Shown piece by piece: positions 1 to 7,690 of a stretch of DNA of 27,086 bases. The stretch is taken from contig CAAEUW010000035.1 in the NCBI GenBank assembly GCA_900759325.1, positions 1-27,086 on the forward strand, in the 5' to 3' direction. This DNA comes from an uncultured Peptostreptococcus sp. (GTDB lineage Bacteria; Bacillota; Clostridia; Peptostreptococcales; Peptostreptococcaceae). A program made the translations under genes and the position numbers. The notes below the pieces were generated by a model, which was not told where the DNA came from, made no database searches, and worked only from the letters and a program-made list of their open reading frames with translations. How positions within the stretch are numbered: the first letter of the stretch is position 1; each line of letters starts with the position of its first letter.

Positions 1-142
1 CCTCCATTTTTAATCAGTATTATTATATCATATATTATTAATTTAAACTATGATTAAAGCTTACATATGTACAAATCATTAAGACTTACGTAAATTCTCC
101 AAAATTGAGAGTTCAGAGTATATATCTGTAATATATGAAAAT

Positions 143-163
143 GGCTAGCCATTGCGGCTAGCC
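143..163 (-). terminator. Hairpin, probable terminator of the VanW gene
   Basis: Two copies of GGCTAGCC separated by ATTGC form an 8-bp hairpin 35 bases past the stop codon of the VanW gene. On the minus strand it is followed by ATTTTC, a short U tract, so it is a plausible but weak intrinsic terminator. Each arm is itself a perfect palindrome, so the arms could also pair with themselves. Confidence 0.6.
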
Positions 164-197
164 AAAATTAATAATGTAATATCTAAATATAAGGAAA

Positions 198-1652
198 TTA
201 TGCACCTGCTCCTGCTTGTCCAGCACCCTGAGATGGTGCTGGTGCTGCCTGCTGAGGCTTGGCTGTCTGTCCAGGCTTAGCGGCTGGCTTAGCAGCTGGC
301 TTGGCGGCCTTAGCTGCACCTACCCTTACGACACCTACCTGGGATGGATAATTACTATAGCCAATCTTTTCAGACTTAACAACATTTCCCTTTTCATCTT
401 TGAACTGTCTATATGTAACTACATTATATCCTGCTCTAGAATACTTTTCTACTACTCTAGCCCCGGCTGGTAGACTTGGGTCTGAAATAGTCTTGCTTCC
501 CCCACCATAAGAACCTAGTACCTGAGTTGCTATATCAATGTTCTTATAGTCACTTGAAGACCCATATATTTCAGAAATCACCTTACTTCCGTATGTGTAG
601 TTCTTTATATATACACTATGCTTAAATGGGTTTTTAAACTTTAAGTCCTGTCCTGGATTACCATCAAAAACAGTAGCATCCCTACCCATATTTACATAGT
701 CAGAAGGTATTGTATGGCTTCTTCTGTTAGTTATTTCCAAACCTGATAGAAGGGCTGCATTGAATATAGTCGATGAAGTCTGACAAACTCCTCCACCAAT
801 ACCCATAACAAGCTTACCACTCTCTATAACTGGAGCTGCCTTATAACCCCTTGCTATAGTCTTTTCACCAGTCAATCCATTAAATGAATACTCTTGACCA
901 GGCTTTAATACTATGCCACTTGAATCTTTTGTAGACTTTTCTATATTATAGTTTCTTGAAGATAGTCCACCGTATACAGTAGAATATGCTCCTAGAAGTG
1001 TATCTATTCCCTTTAAGTCAGCCTTAGTAAATTTGGCTTGCTCTAATTTAACCACCATTTCAGACTCAAATTTATCAGCAGCCAGGTTCTTGACCAACCT
1101 ATCATGCGAAGCCTGAAGGTTCATAGTCTTACCAGGTTCATCTGCTACTATAGTGGTCTTCTTTGTCTTGTAGTCATAATCCAAAGTTGCCTCTTTTACC
1201 TCACTATCTAGCTTAGACTTTACCTGCTTAAGACTGTCATTAAGCTTGGCATCGTTATAAGACATATCAAGGCCTATATTGGACTTACTACCAAAATCTG
1301 CCTGTAGAGTTCTAACTAAATTTGTAAAAACACCATTCTTCCTATTATAATTATAGGCAGAATCCACAGTAGACTTATAATTGATTTTCAAGTCAATATC
1401 ACTTGCTGAAACTTTCCACGACTGGTCGCCATAATACATCTTTATATTTTTTAAAGTATCTAATGATTCCAATTTTGTTAAGGCTTGTTCCTTTGTCATG
1501 CCACCTAGATCTACGTTAGCAACTTTAACACCTTTTAGTATCTTATCTGATGCTACCTGCATAGATAAGGCACCTGTTCCCAGTACCAAGGCACCAATAA
1601 GAACACCTGCAGATATTATTACCGCTTTTTTATGATCTTTAAATATATTCAT
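198..1652 (-). CDS. Exported VanW-domain protein with C-terminal G5-like domain
   Basis: A 484-residue protein. Residues 10-31 form an N-terminal membrane anchor or signal peptide, so the rest should lie outside the membrane. Residues about 40-210 resemble the peptidoglycan-binding-like domain that often precedes VanW. Residues about 225-365 are the VanW domain, with the hallmark GIGGGVCQTSST around Cys290. Residues about 375-445 look like a G5 domain (ending SNYPSQVGVVRVG), followed by an Ala/Pro/Lys-rich tail that may sit in the cell wall. The start is supported by GAGGTGG just upstream and by a promoter at 1690-1717. VanW is named from vancomycin-resistance clusters, but its biochemical role is not established and most homologues, like this one, sit outside such clusters. 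It is transcribed alone and divergently from the repressor gene. Confidence 0.9.
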   Translation of the reverse strand: MNIFKDHKKAVIISAGVLIGALVLGTGALSMQVASDKILKGVKVANVDLGGMTKEQALTKLESLDTLKNIKMYYGDQSWKVSASDIDLKINYKSTVDSAYNYNRKNGVFTNLVRTLQADFGSKSNIGLDMSYNDAKLNDSLKQVKSKLDSEVKEATLDYDYKTKKTTIVADEPGKTMNLQASHDRLVKNLAADKFESEMVVKLEQAKFTKADLKGIDTLLGAYSTVYGGLSSRNYNIEKSTKDSSGIVLKPGQEYSFNGLTGEKTIARGYKAAPVIESGKLVMGIGGGVCQTSSTIFNAALLSGLEITNRRSHTIPSDYVNMGRDATVFDGNPGQDLKFKNPFKHSVYIKNYTYGSKVISEIYGSSSDYKNIDIATQVLGSYGGGSKTISDPSLPAGARVVEKYSRAGYNVVTYRQFKDEKGNVVKSEKIGYSNYPSQVGVVRVGAAKAAKPAAKPAAKPGQTAKPQQAAPAPSQGAGQAGAGA

Positions 1653-1689
1653 ATATCCACCTCACTAACAATTATATTACTCTTTTTTC

Positions 1690-1717
1690 ATTATACTACA
1701 TAAATAAAAATATTCAA
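1690..1717 (-). promoter_or_regulatory. Sigma-A-like promoter of the VanW gene
   Basis: On the minus strand TTGAAT (1712-1717), a 16-base spacer and TATAAT (1690-1695) lie about 40 bases upstream of the VanW start codon. The -10 box is perfect and the -35 box matches 4 of 6. Confidence 0.65.
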
Positions 1718-1844
1718 GCAGACATTACAATTTATGCAGTAAATTTTTGATTAATCAGAAAATTTACTAATTATAAAATAAAACCCTAATAAACAAACTG
1801 TAACTTTTAAAGTATCATTTTAGTATTATAACATAGAAGTCGAC

Positions 1845-1864
1845 TAAAATAATAGATTATTTTA
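1845..1864. other. A/T-only inverted repeat between divergent promoters
   Basis: TAAAATAAT-AG-ATTATTTTA is a 20-base perfect dyad in the 317-base gap between the VanW and repressor genes, upstream of the repressor -35 box. It could be an operator, but the region is so AT-rich that chance is a real alternative. The rest of the gap (1653-1969) holds two promoters and A/T tracts; I see no small gene in it. Confidence 0.3.
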
Positions 1865-1897
1865 AAAAAAAATAGAAAAATTTTTTTAAAAAAGTAG

Positions 1898-1925
1898 TTG
1901 CGTTTTCATAACTATATGATATAAT
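1898..1925 (+). promoter_or_regulatory. Promoter of the S24-type repressor gene
   Basis: TTGCGT (1898-1903), a 16-base spacer and a perfect TATAAT (1920-1925) precede the repressor gene. They predict a transcript start near 1932 and a leader of about 38 bases. Confidence 0.65.
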
Positions 1926-1969
1926 ATTATTACAGATTGATTAATCACCAAGTTCAAGGAGGTATAGGT

Positions 1970-2653
1970 ATGGATAAGGAGTTATTCATAGATAGGCTAA
2001 GAGTCGCTATGAGAAATAAATCAATAAGTCAATACACTCTCTCCAAGGTTAGTGGTATAAATAGGGGAACAATTAGCTCATATATGTCTGGAAAGTATCT
2101 TCCCAAACAAGATAAAATATTCATCCTAGCAGACATATTAGAGGTAAACCCTGAATGGTTGGCCTGCAATTCAAACAGTATGGAAAGAATTAGTTCTAAA
2201 CTAAATGACTACTTAGAGGACAGCCCTTATATCAACTCTTACCCTTATGTTGATGCAGGTGTATCTGCTGGTCTAGCAAATGAAATTGAAGCCCAGCATG
2301 ACCTTGACCTCGTAAATATACCTGACCTACTACTTGGGAGATATGCAGGTAGAAAAGATCTCCTTCTAATGAGAGTTAATGGGGAAAGTATGAACAAAGT
2401 TATACCGAATGGTTCTTTGATAGGACTTATAACAAATGTTTCAACATCTTCTCTATCAAGTGGAGATATCGTAGTCTTCTCCTATAATTATGAATACAGT
2501 GTCAAAAGATTCTTTAAGGATAAGGTTAATAGATGCTATGTATTTAGTCCTGATACTTATGAAACTTGTTTTGATGATATAGTTATTCCTTTTGATAATT
2601 GTGATGGTTTAAATATTATAGGAAAAGTGATAATGTATAACTCTCTTTTGTAG
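1970..2653 (+). CDS. XRE-family repressor with S24 (LexA/CI-type) peptidase domain
   Basis: A 227-residue regulator. Residues about 5-65 are an XRE helix-turn-helix (SQYTLSKVSGINRGTISSYM). Residues about 88-225 are an S24 peptidase domain with nucleophile Ser140 in NGESM and base Lys179 in YSVKRF, the spacing seen in LexA, CI and UmuD. Ala-Gly pairs at 96-97 and 100-101 (VDAGVSAGL) are candidate self-cleavage sites. Family knowledge: RecA filaments or other signals trigger autocleavage and derepression. The target here is unknown; it may be its own promoter or the divergent VanW gene. An upstream TTG at 1937 is in frame, but the ATG at 1970 has AAGGAGGT six bases before it and is much better supported. 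No prophage genes lie nearby. Confidence 0.88.
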   Translation: MDKELFIDRLRVAMRNKSISQYTLSKVSGINRGTISSYMSGKYLPKQDKIFILADILEVNPEWLACNSNSMERISSKLNDYLEDSPYINSYPYVDAGVSAGLANEIEAQHDLDLVNIPDLLLGRYAGRKDLLLMRVNGESMNKVIPNGSLIGLITNVSTSSLSSGDIVVFSYNYEYSVKRFFKDKVNRCYVFSPDTYETCFDDIVIPFDNCDGLNIIGKVIMYNSLL

Positions 2654-2660
2654 AAACAAA

Positions 2661-2686
2661 AAAACACAACATCTCTGTTGTGTTTT
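2661..2686. terminator. Bidirectional terminator between convergent genes
   Basis: AAAACACAAC-ATCTCT-GTTGTGTTTT forms a 10-bp stem with U tracts on both strands. It lies between the stop codons of the repressor gene (plus) and the small membrane protein (minus) and should serve both. Confidence 0.85.
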
Positions 2687-2696
2687 AAAGTCAAAA

Positions 2697-3035
2697 TTAA
2701 GAAGCAGCCCTATTGTTCTTTCTGTCTCTTTCTCTATTGTTCTGTCTTGCCCTTTCAAGCCTTTCACGTTCAAGTCTCTTGATCAATGGCTTATTGACTG
2801 GTGCAAACATCTTGCGACCCTTATATATGGTAAGCGAAAGAGTCAAAAAAATAGTAGAACCAAATAAAATATACCTGTAGAATACTACAGATGCCTGTAC
2901 ACCTAAAAATAGGTTCATAATCAAAATAGTTGCACTTAAAGTAAGGGATACAATAACTGAAAATACAAAAAGTCTTATTATTCTACTCCAAAAACTACTT
3001 AATTTAATTAACAAGTCTCTCAATATTTTCACCAT
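2697..3035 (-). CDS. Small two-TM membrane protein of unknown function
   Basis: A 112-residue protein that I do not recognise. It has two hydrophobic segments, at about 17-42 and 50-68, each long enough to cross the membrane. A strongly basic tail (residues 80-112, rich in Arg, Lys and Asn) is probably cytoplasmic. The ATG has GGGAAGG only one base away, which is tight; the GTG at codon 2 would have better spacing, so the exact start is uncertain. It stands alone between a terminator and a repeat-rich upstream region (3051-3114) that may be its operator. Confidence 0.7.
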   Translation of the reverse strand: MVKILRDLLIKLSSFWSRIIRLFVFSVIVSLTLSATILIMNLFLGVQASVVFYRYILFGSTIFLTLSLTIYKGRKMFAPVNKPLIKRLERERLERARQNNRERDRKNNRAAS

Positions 3036-3050
3036 CCCTTCCCAAAAAAC

Positions 3051-3114
3051 TCATAATTTGTATCATAATTTCCATAAATTATGTTCATCCTACTAATATA
3101 ATAACAAATTATGA
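3051..3114. promoter_or_regulatory. Cluster of four CATAATTT octamers (possible operator) over a weak promoter
   Basis: CATAATTT occurs at 3052-3059 and 3064-3071, and inverted as AAATTATG at 3076-3083 and 3106-3113. The outermost pair extends to a perfect 11-base inverted repeat (TCATAATTTGT at 3051-3061, ACAAATTATGA at 3104-3114). A weak minus-strand promoter, TTGTTA-18-CATAAT (3078-3107), overlaps the two inverted copies. The arrangement suits an operator for the 2697-3035 gene, but the octamer is A/T-rich. Confidence 0.35.
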
Positions 3115-3195
3115 CACTTTTAGCAATTAAATTTTAGAAATTTTTTTAAATAAATTTTGGGAATGTTTTTTTTAATTTTAAAAAAATGTTTGAGC

Positions 3196-3969
3196 TTATA
3201 TAAAAACGGCTTGTTTAGCTAATTTATCAGCCATATCATTATACTTATTACCACTATGAGCCTTTACCTTTTTAAAGCTTATATTGATTTTTTTCATGGC
3301 TTCAATACAAAATTGCCTATAATAAATAGTACCTTCCTTGTTGGCCTTCCACTCGCCACTACACCATTTTTCTATACCTTCATAGTCATAGTATATCAAT
3401 AAATCCGTGTAGCCTTTGTCAATACAGTACTTCATAGCTAACATGGATGCTTCTATCTCTCCCGCAACATTTCTCATTGAAACAAAATTTGGGTTCTGGC
3501 CTGTGTTTGAGATCATGTCAATTACTTCTCCATCTTTTAAAACGACAAGACCTGAACCATAAGTTTTACTTGCATGTTCATAACTTCCATCTATATATGC
3601 TTCAATAGTGCCAAAAATAGGGTCTTTATCATCATTTTTTTCTATATATTGATTTTTATCCATATTTAAATGTATTTTTTCTGCTATTTCATAATCCTTA
3701 ACTCGTTTATCCTCTGTATTTTTTAGTTCAAAATCACTAATTTTACTTCTTATTATAGTGTCACTACCTTCCTGATTTTCCCCTTTACAATACTGACTAT
3801 CTTCTTTATCCAAAGCATCTAAGAGGTAGTCTAGGGCTTCTTGAGCTTCTTCAAAAGACTTATAGCTGGCTTTAGGATAGGCAACAACAGACGCCTTACA
3901 GTCATCCCAGCTTAAAAAGATACCTCTTATCCTTCCCCTTACAACTACATAATATTTTTTCTTTTTCAT
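3196..3969 (-). CDS. rnhA: Ribonuclease HI with N-terminal viroplasmin domain
   Basis: A 257-residue protein. Residues about 3-50 are a viroplasmin/RNase H N-terminal domain (KYYVVVRGRIRGIF), which in family members binds RNA-DNA hybrids. An acidic linker follows, and residues about 120-257 are RNase HI. The catalytic acidic residues are visible: Asp127 in AYIDGS, Glu171 in AGEIEA, Asp195 in IYYDYEG and Asp248 in NDMADKLA. It cleaves the RNA strand of RNA-DNA hybrids in the cytoplasm, for example R-loops and primers. The frame opens at 3996 overlapping the upstream gene, but the ATG at 3969 has AGGAGGAG at good spacing and begins the conserved domain, so I chose it. It is coupled to the VTT gene. 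No clear terminator follows, only A/T tracts. Confidence 0.9.
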   Translation of the reverse strand: MKKKKYYVVVRGRIRGIFLSWDDCKASVVAYPKASYKSFEEAQEALDYLLDALDKEDSQYCKGENQEGSDTIIRSKISDFELKNTEDKRVKDYEIAEKIHLNMDKNQYIEKNDDKDPIFGTIEAYIDGSYEHASKTYGSGLVVLKDGEVIDMISNTGQNPNFVSMRNVAGEIEASMLAMKYCIDKGYTDLLIYYDYEGIEKWCSGEWKANKEGTIYYRQFCIEAMKKINISFKKVKAHSGNKYNDMADKLAKQAVFI

Positions 3970-3995
3970 TTGACTCCTCCTAGTTAAAACTTTCA

Positions 3996-4589
3996 TTATT
4001 TCTTTTCTTTATATCTCTTTTCGTAAATTTTATCCATATCCCTTTTCATCTTATTAGCTAGTAGGTAGGACCCAACTACTATTATCGTTACCACAAGGAT
4101 TTTTAGTGGACTTTGTATAAAACCGACAAAGTCGCTGCCAATATAGCTTGCCAAAAACATCATTAAAAACTTACCAAACATCAATGGCGGTACAAAGTCT
4201 TTCACTTTAATATCACAAAATCCTGCTGCTATAGTCATTAAAGAGCTAGGTAAAACAGGTAGGGTATAGAAAAGGAATATAACCATAAACTGTGATCTTT
4301 CTATCTTATTTATTATATTTTCTACCTTTTGAGTCCTTCTCTTTAATAAAAACTCTTTATGGGCAAGCTTTTTTACCAATAAAAAAACTATTATTGCACC
4401 TGTACATGAGCCTAGCCATGATACCAAAAAGCCTCCTACAAGTCCATTAATAGCTGCGTTAATAGCCGCTATAGCCATAATTGGTAGGGCTGGTATAAAG
4501 CTTTCTATACAGGCAGCCAGGTATCCAAGGACTAGGGATAAAACTATATTATCTCCTGCCCAATAAAGGATATGTTCAATATATTGCAT
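3996..4589 (-). CDS. VTT/DedA-like membrane protein (COG2426-type)
   Basis: A 197-residue integral membrane protein with about five hydrophobic segments. It has the two proline-rich re-entrant motifs of the VTT/DedA superfamily: ESFIPALPIMAIAAIN near residue 30 and LPVLPSSLMTIAAGF near residue 110, followed by a conserved Gly-Lys in PPLMFGK. Superfamily members act in lipid scrambling or undecaprenyl-phosphate recycling; the COG2426 branch is annotated as 'small multidrug export' on weak evidence. The substrate is unknown here. The ATG is preceded by AAGGTGAT. It precedes rnhA, whose start lies within 30 bases of this stop, so the two are probably cotranscribed. A TATAAT-like -10 box is visible at 4622-4627 without a good -35 box. 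Confidence 0.8.
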   Translation of the reverse strand: MQYIEHILYWAGDNIVLSLVLGYLAACIESFIPALPIMAIAAINAAINGLVGGFLVSWLGSCTGAIIVFLLVKKLAHKEFLLKRRTQKVENIINKIERSQFMVIFLFYTLPVLPSSLMTIAAGFCDIKVKDFVPPLMFGKFLMMFLASYIGSDFVGFIQSPLKILVVTIIVVGSYLLANKMKRDMDKIYEKRYKEKK

Positions 4590-4667
4590 TATATCACCTT
4601 CTATGTTTCAGTTTTAGATTAATTATAAAGATGAATCAATACTCCAGAATAGCAATGTATTAAAAAA

Positions 4668-4690
4668 GTTCGTATAAGGCTTATACGAAC
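4668..4690 (-). terminator. Intrinsic terminator of the phospholipase C-like gene
   Basis: GTTCGTATAAG and CTTATACGAAC form a near-continuous palindrome starting four bases after the stop codon at 4695. On the minus strand it is followed by six T residues, a textbook Rho-independent terminator. Confidence 0.9.
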
Positions 4691-4694
4691 TCTA

Positions 4695-5270
4695 TTAGCA
4701 TACTGTGTGCGACCTGACCGTATTTTCTAAAATAGACTCTAGAATATAGTTTGTAACCGTGTTACAAACATAAGTAGAATACTTTAGGTCATTTTCTTCA
4801 AACTTACCATTAGATTTGTATTCTGAGTACATTTTATCAAAAAACTCATCAAATCCATCTAAGTATTGTTGTCTGTCATTAACTATCTTATAGTCCTTTG
4901 CAACCTTAGTCAGGTTTCTCTCGTACTGGATATGGATCTTCATACTGTGCTTGAATTCCCACCTCTCACTATGTGCTAGGCAGAAAAAATCTGTCAAAAA
5001 GTGGCACACCACCCCTATTTCCTGTGACAGACTTGCCTTAGTGTAATAGTGGTCAATGCTATCTAAATTTAAACTAGATAAAAAGTCTATCTTTCGCCTC
5101 ACCATATCATAGGACTCGTCTAAATAGTGTTTCTTCAATTTATACTTAGATACGATATCTGGTTTTATATTCCCATATATGAAATTCTTGCTATCTAGGA
5201 AAAACTGTTTATTTGAGTCAGTATTTTCTAGCAAGGATTTTGATATAATTATATGAGACTTCATCATCAT
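4695..5270 (-). CDS. Zinc-dependent phospholipase C family protein, cytoplasmic form
   Basis: A 191-residue protein resembling the Zn-dependent phospholipase C/S1-P1 nuclease fold. Visible signature elements are YGNIKPD near residues 32-38, KKHYLDES (His48), HFLTDFFCLAHS with His90, Asp94 and His100, and a His-rich stretch HSMKIHIQYE at about 108-117. These match metal-binding positions of clostridial alpha-toxin-like enzymes. There is no signal peptide and no C2 membrane-binding domain, so it is probably intracellular and not a toxin; its substrate is unknown. The frame opens at 5285, but AAGGTGAT sits just before the ATG at 5270, and a TATAAT-like -10 box at 5297-5302 would leave almost no leader for the longer form. 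It is a single gene with its own terminator. Confidence 0.75.
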   Translation of the reverse strand: MMMKSHIIISKSLLENTDSNKQFFLDSKNFIYGNIKPDIVSKYKLKKHYLDESYDMVRRKIDFLSSLNLDSIDHYYTKASLSQEIGVVCHFLTDFFCLAHSERWEFKHSMKIHIQYERNLTKVAKDYKIVNDRQQYLDGFDEFFDKMYSEYKSNGKFEENDLKYSTYVCNTVTNYILESILENTVRSHTVC

Positions 5271-5296
5271 ATCAATCACCTTCATTCTTTTAGTAT

Positions 5297-5302
5297 ATTA
5301 TA
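5297..5302 (-). promoter_or_regulatory. -10 box of the phospholipase C-like gene
   Basis: TATAAT on the minus strand, 27 bases upstream of the chosen start codon at 5270. The expected -35 region is only A/T-rich, so the promoter call rests on the -10 box alone. Confidence 0.4.
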
Positions 5303-5347
5303 TGCCTTTTTTCTTAATTAATTATTAAAAAAATTGAATTATTTTCA

Positions 5348-6307
5348 TTATTTTTGTACATTTTTTGTATAAAATTTTCCTTGCCAGCTATCTCTTCTTT
5401 TCAATTCATCATCTATAGCATTTAAGACTTCCCACTTTTTAAGACTCCACATTGGTCCAACAAGGTCCTCCTTCTTGCCATCTCCAGTCAACCTATGTAT
5501 TATCATCTCTTGAGGTAGGATTTCCAGCTGGTCACATACAAGATTAACATATTCCTCCTTAGTTAGGAGTTTTAGGTCTCCCCTATTTAGCATATTGACC
5601 ATAGGAGTCCCCTTTATTACATGAAGTAAGTGTATTTTTACCCCCTGTATGTTCATCTGGGCCACCCTTGATATAGTTTCCATCATCATATCATGACTTT
5701 CACCGGGCAGGCCATTTATAACATGTGCTACAACTTCAATGCCTCTTGACCTCAACCTATTGACACAGTCAATAAATATATCCAAGCTATGCCCCCTATT
5801 TATTATATTAGAGGTCTTATCATGAACTGTCTGTAGCCCCAACTCTACCCATAAGTTAGTTCTCTTATTAAGATCATCTAGATAGTCCAATATGTGGTCA
5901 TCTATACAGTCTGGCCGAGTTGATATAGAAAGTCCAATGACTCCTTCCTGGTCTAGTATGGTTTCATACTTTTCTTTAAGAACCTCAAGTGGTGCATATG
6001 TATTTGTAAAGGCTTGGAAGTAACCTATATATTTTGCTTGTGGCCACTTCTTTTCCATCATTTCCTTTATTTCTTTGAACTGTTTTACCAGATTGTCTCG
6101 CGGGTTGCCTGCAAAATCACCAGACCCATCCTTACTACAATAGGCACAGCCACCATAGCTGATACTACCATCTATATTAGGACAGGTGAAACCCGCATTT
6201 ATTGAGACCTTAAATACCTTTGTACCAAATTTTTGTCTCAAATAATAGTTCCATGTATGGTAGCGCTTATTTTCTATTTTATACTTAAACTTATTATTTT
6301 CCATCAT
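5348..6307 (-). CDS. TIGR01212-family radical SAM protein (YtqA-like)
   Basis: A 319-residue radical SAM enzyme. The [4Fe-4S]-binding cysteines are in the spacing typical of this family, Cys42-(11)-Cys54-xx-Cys57, within TCPNIDGSISYGGCAYC. GYFQAFTNTYAP (about residues 96-107) and LWVELGLQTVHD (about 153-164) are also characteristic. The family resembles the Elp3/MiaB-type radical SAM enzymes; its substrate is not firmly known to me. The ATG overlaps the TGA of the upstream DUF308 gene (TGATG), indicating translational coupling; a TTG three bases earlier and an ATG three bases later are also possible. It is the last gene of the cinA operon. Confidence 0.9.
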   Translation of the reverse strand: MMENNKFKYKIENKRYHTWNYYLRQKFGTKVFKVSINAGFTCPNIDGSISYGGCAYCSKDGSGDFAGNPRDNLVKQFKEIKEMMEKKWPQAKYIGYFQAFTNTYAPLEVLKEKYETILDQEGVIGLSISTRPDCIDDHILDYLDDLNKRTNLWVELGLQTVHDKTSNIINRGHSLDIFIDCVNRLRSRGIEVVAHVINGLPGESHDMMMETISRVAQMNIQGVKIHLLHVIKGTPMVNMLNRGDLKLLTKEEYVNLVCDQLEILPQEMIIHRLTGDGKKEDLVGPMWSLKKWEVLNAIDDELKRRDSWQGKFYTKNVQK

Positions 6308-6873
6308 CAACTGTTAACCAACCTTACGCCAGCAACTATAAAGCTAATGCCAAAAACTATAGCAATAAATGATAGTACACTGACTAAAAATTTAGTGAAA
6401 AATAGGGGAGATATTATCAACATAAGGCCTAATATAAGCTTTATAATATCCCATGTACCAAAGGTATAACCTGCATACTTCCTACATTTCATAAAGTATC
6501 TTACTTCCTTATACAATAAATATATTCCCAACAAGATTGATAGGAGCATATTCACTTGTCTAGGAAATATAAATAAAAGTACTGCAAGTACTAAAAAAGT
6601 TAAGGACCTAAGTCTCATTAAATTAACCTGATTCTTGGGTGCATACTTATTCAAGTCATTCACTTCTTTAAATGCCAACCAAGCAGCATATAAGAAGCAA
6701 AGGGCAATACCCCAAGAAAAAATATTGATACCAACAGATTTTCTAGAAATACAGTAAAAACCAATAGAAAGTAGGATTACACCTAAAATAATCAGCTTCT
6801 TATAGTTCTTCTTGTCATAGAAGTTAACGAAGTAAATCAAGTCCATATTGTCCATATTAATCTTAAAGCCCAT
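6307..6873 (-). CDS. DUF308 (HdeD-like) multi-pass membrane protein
   Basis: A 188-residue integral membrane protein with about six hydrophobic segments in pairs, the pattern of the HdeD/DUF308 family. Recognisable pieces are the paired helices near residues 28-66 (LIILGVILLSIGFYC) and the C-terminal LGLMLIISPLFF...FGISFIVAGVRL. In enterobacteria HdeD is linked to acid resistance, but no function is established for this branch. GGAGG lies eight bases before the ATG. It starts four bases after the HAD gene stop and overlaps the radical SAM start. Confidence 0.75.
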   Translation of the reverse strand: MGFKINMDNMDLIYFVNFYDKKNYKKLIILGVILLSIGFYCISRKSVGINIFSWGIALCFLYAAWLAFKEVNDLNKYAPKNQVNLMRLRSLTFLVLAVLLFIFPRQVNMLLSILLGIYLLYKEVRYFMKCRKYAGYTFGTWDIIKLILGLMLIISPLFFTKFLVSVLSFIAIVFGISFIVAGVRLVNS

Positions 6874-6877
6874 AAGC

Positions 6878-7681
6878 CTAACCTCCTATTTCCTCATTAT
6901 AATCTATTACCATCTTTATTGCGTCTGCTACACTTGGAGCAGAAAATGTCGCTTCTTTCTTAACTATGTCCATGGCATCGTCCATAGCAAAGCTCATCTT
7001 AATATTTTTCAACATACTTATATCATTCGGTGAATCGCCAATAGTTACAACTTCATTTAAGGTAGTATTTTCTTTTTTACAAATATACTTGATAGCCTCA
7101 AATTTTGAAACATGGGCTGGAACTATATTGATTGTAGTTTCACTCGATAAGTAGACCTCCAAATCCATATTTAGCTCTTCTCTATATCTTTCAACCAACC
7201 TATTTAACTTATTCTTGTCAGGACTCAATATCCCTATATTTCCCACCCTATTATCATAGCTGTCCCTATCCATAAAGGACTCATCAACCTCATAGCCCTT
7301 TGTAAAGTAGTCAGCAGATGATCCATCTCTAGTCATTATGATTTGACCCTCATACTTGAAGTATATTACATCATCAGACGGATCAATATAATCCAGAGAC
7401 CTATATATTTCAATTATCTTTTTAATTTGTTCATCTGTAAGACTAGTTTTATGTATACAATTTCCATCTGGATCATATATATACGATCCATTTTCGCATA
7501 TCAAGTAACCACCACTAGCTACTTCTTTTAATATATTAACACTGTGCTTGTATACTCTTCCTGTCGCTATATTAAAATTAATGCCATTTAGTCTGGCTTC
7601 ATTTATTGCTTCTATATCTTTCGGGCTAATACCGTCTCTGTATAGGGTCCCATCTAGGTCACAAAAAATGTCTTTTATCAT
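6878..7681 (-). CDS. Cof-type HAD-superfamily phosphatase
   Basis: A 267-residue cytoplasmic phosphatase of HAD subfamily IIB (Cof type). Motif I is CDLDGTLYRD with nucleophile Asp8 and acid/base Asp10. A Cof-type cap domain spans roughly residues 85-185, and motif IV is TIGDSPNDISML near residue 216. Family members dephosphorylate sugar phosphates, FMN or related metabolites with Mg2+; the substrate cannot be read from sequence. GGAGG lies five bases before the ATG. It starts nine bases after the cinA stop, so it belongs to the cinA operon. Confidence 0.88.
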   Translation of the reverse strand: MIKDIFCDLDGTLYRDGISPKDIEAINEARLNGINFNIATGRVYKHSVNILKEVASGGYLICENGSYIYDPDGNCIHKTSLTDEQIKKIIEIYRSLDYIDPSDDVIYFKYEGQIIMTRDGSSADYFTKGYEVDESFMDRDSYDNRVGNIGILSPDKNKLNRLVERYREELNMDLEVYLSSETTINIVPAHVSKFEAIKYICKKENTTLNEVVTIGDSPNDISMLKNIKMSFAMDDAMDIVKKEATFSAPSVADAIKMVIDYNEEIGG

Positions 7682-7690
7682 AAAGGCCTC

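Noticed and set aside
216..473. 85-residue plus-strand frame with many Leu, Trp and Cys residues
   Set aside because: It is the antisense image of the Ala/Pro-rich tail and G5-like end of the VanW protein and lacks an upstream signal.
1937..1969. TTG start for the S24 repressor, adding 11 residues
   Set aside because: The ATG at 1970 has AAGGAGGT at ideal spacing, whereas the TTG lies about five bases after the predicted transcript start.
3196..3969. RNase H/viroplasmin protein as part of a retroelement or virus
   Set aside because: The viroplasmin domain is a normal N-terminal hybrid-binding part of many bacterial RNase HI proteins, and no reverse transcriptase or repeats are nearby.
4695..5270. 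Secreted alpha-toxin-like phospholipase C
   Set aside because: There is no signal peptide and no C2-like membrane-binding domain, and the protein is about half the length of the toxins.
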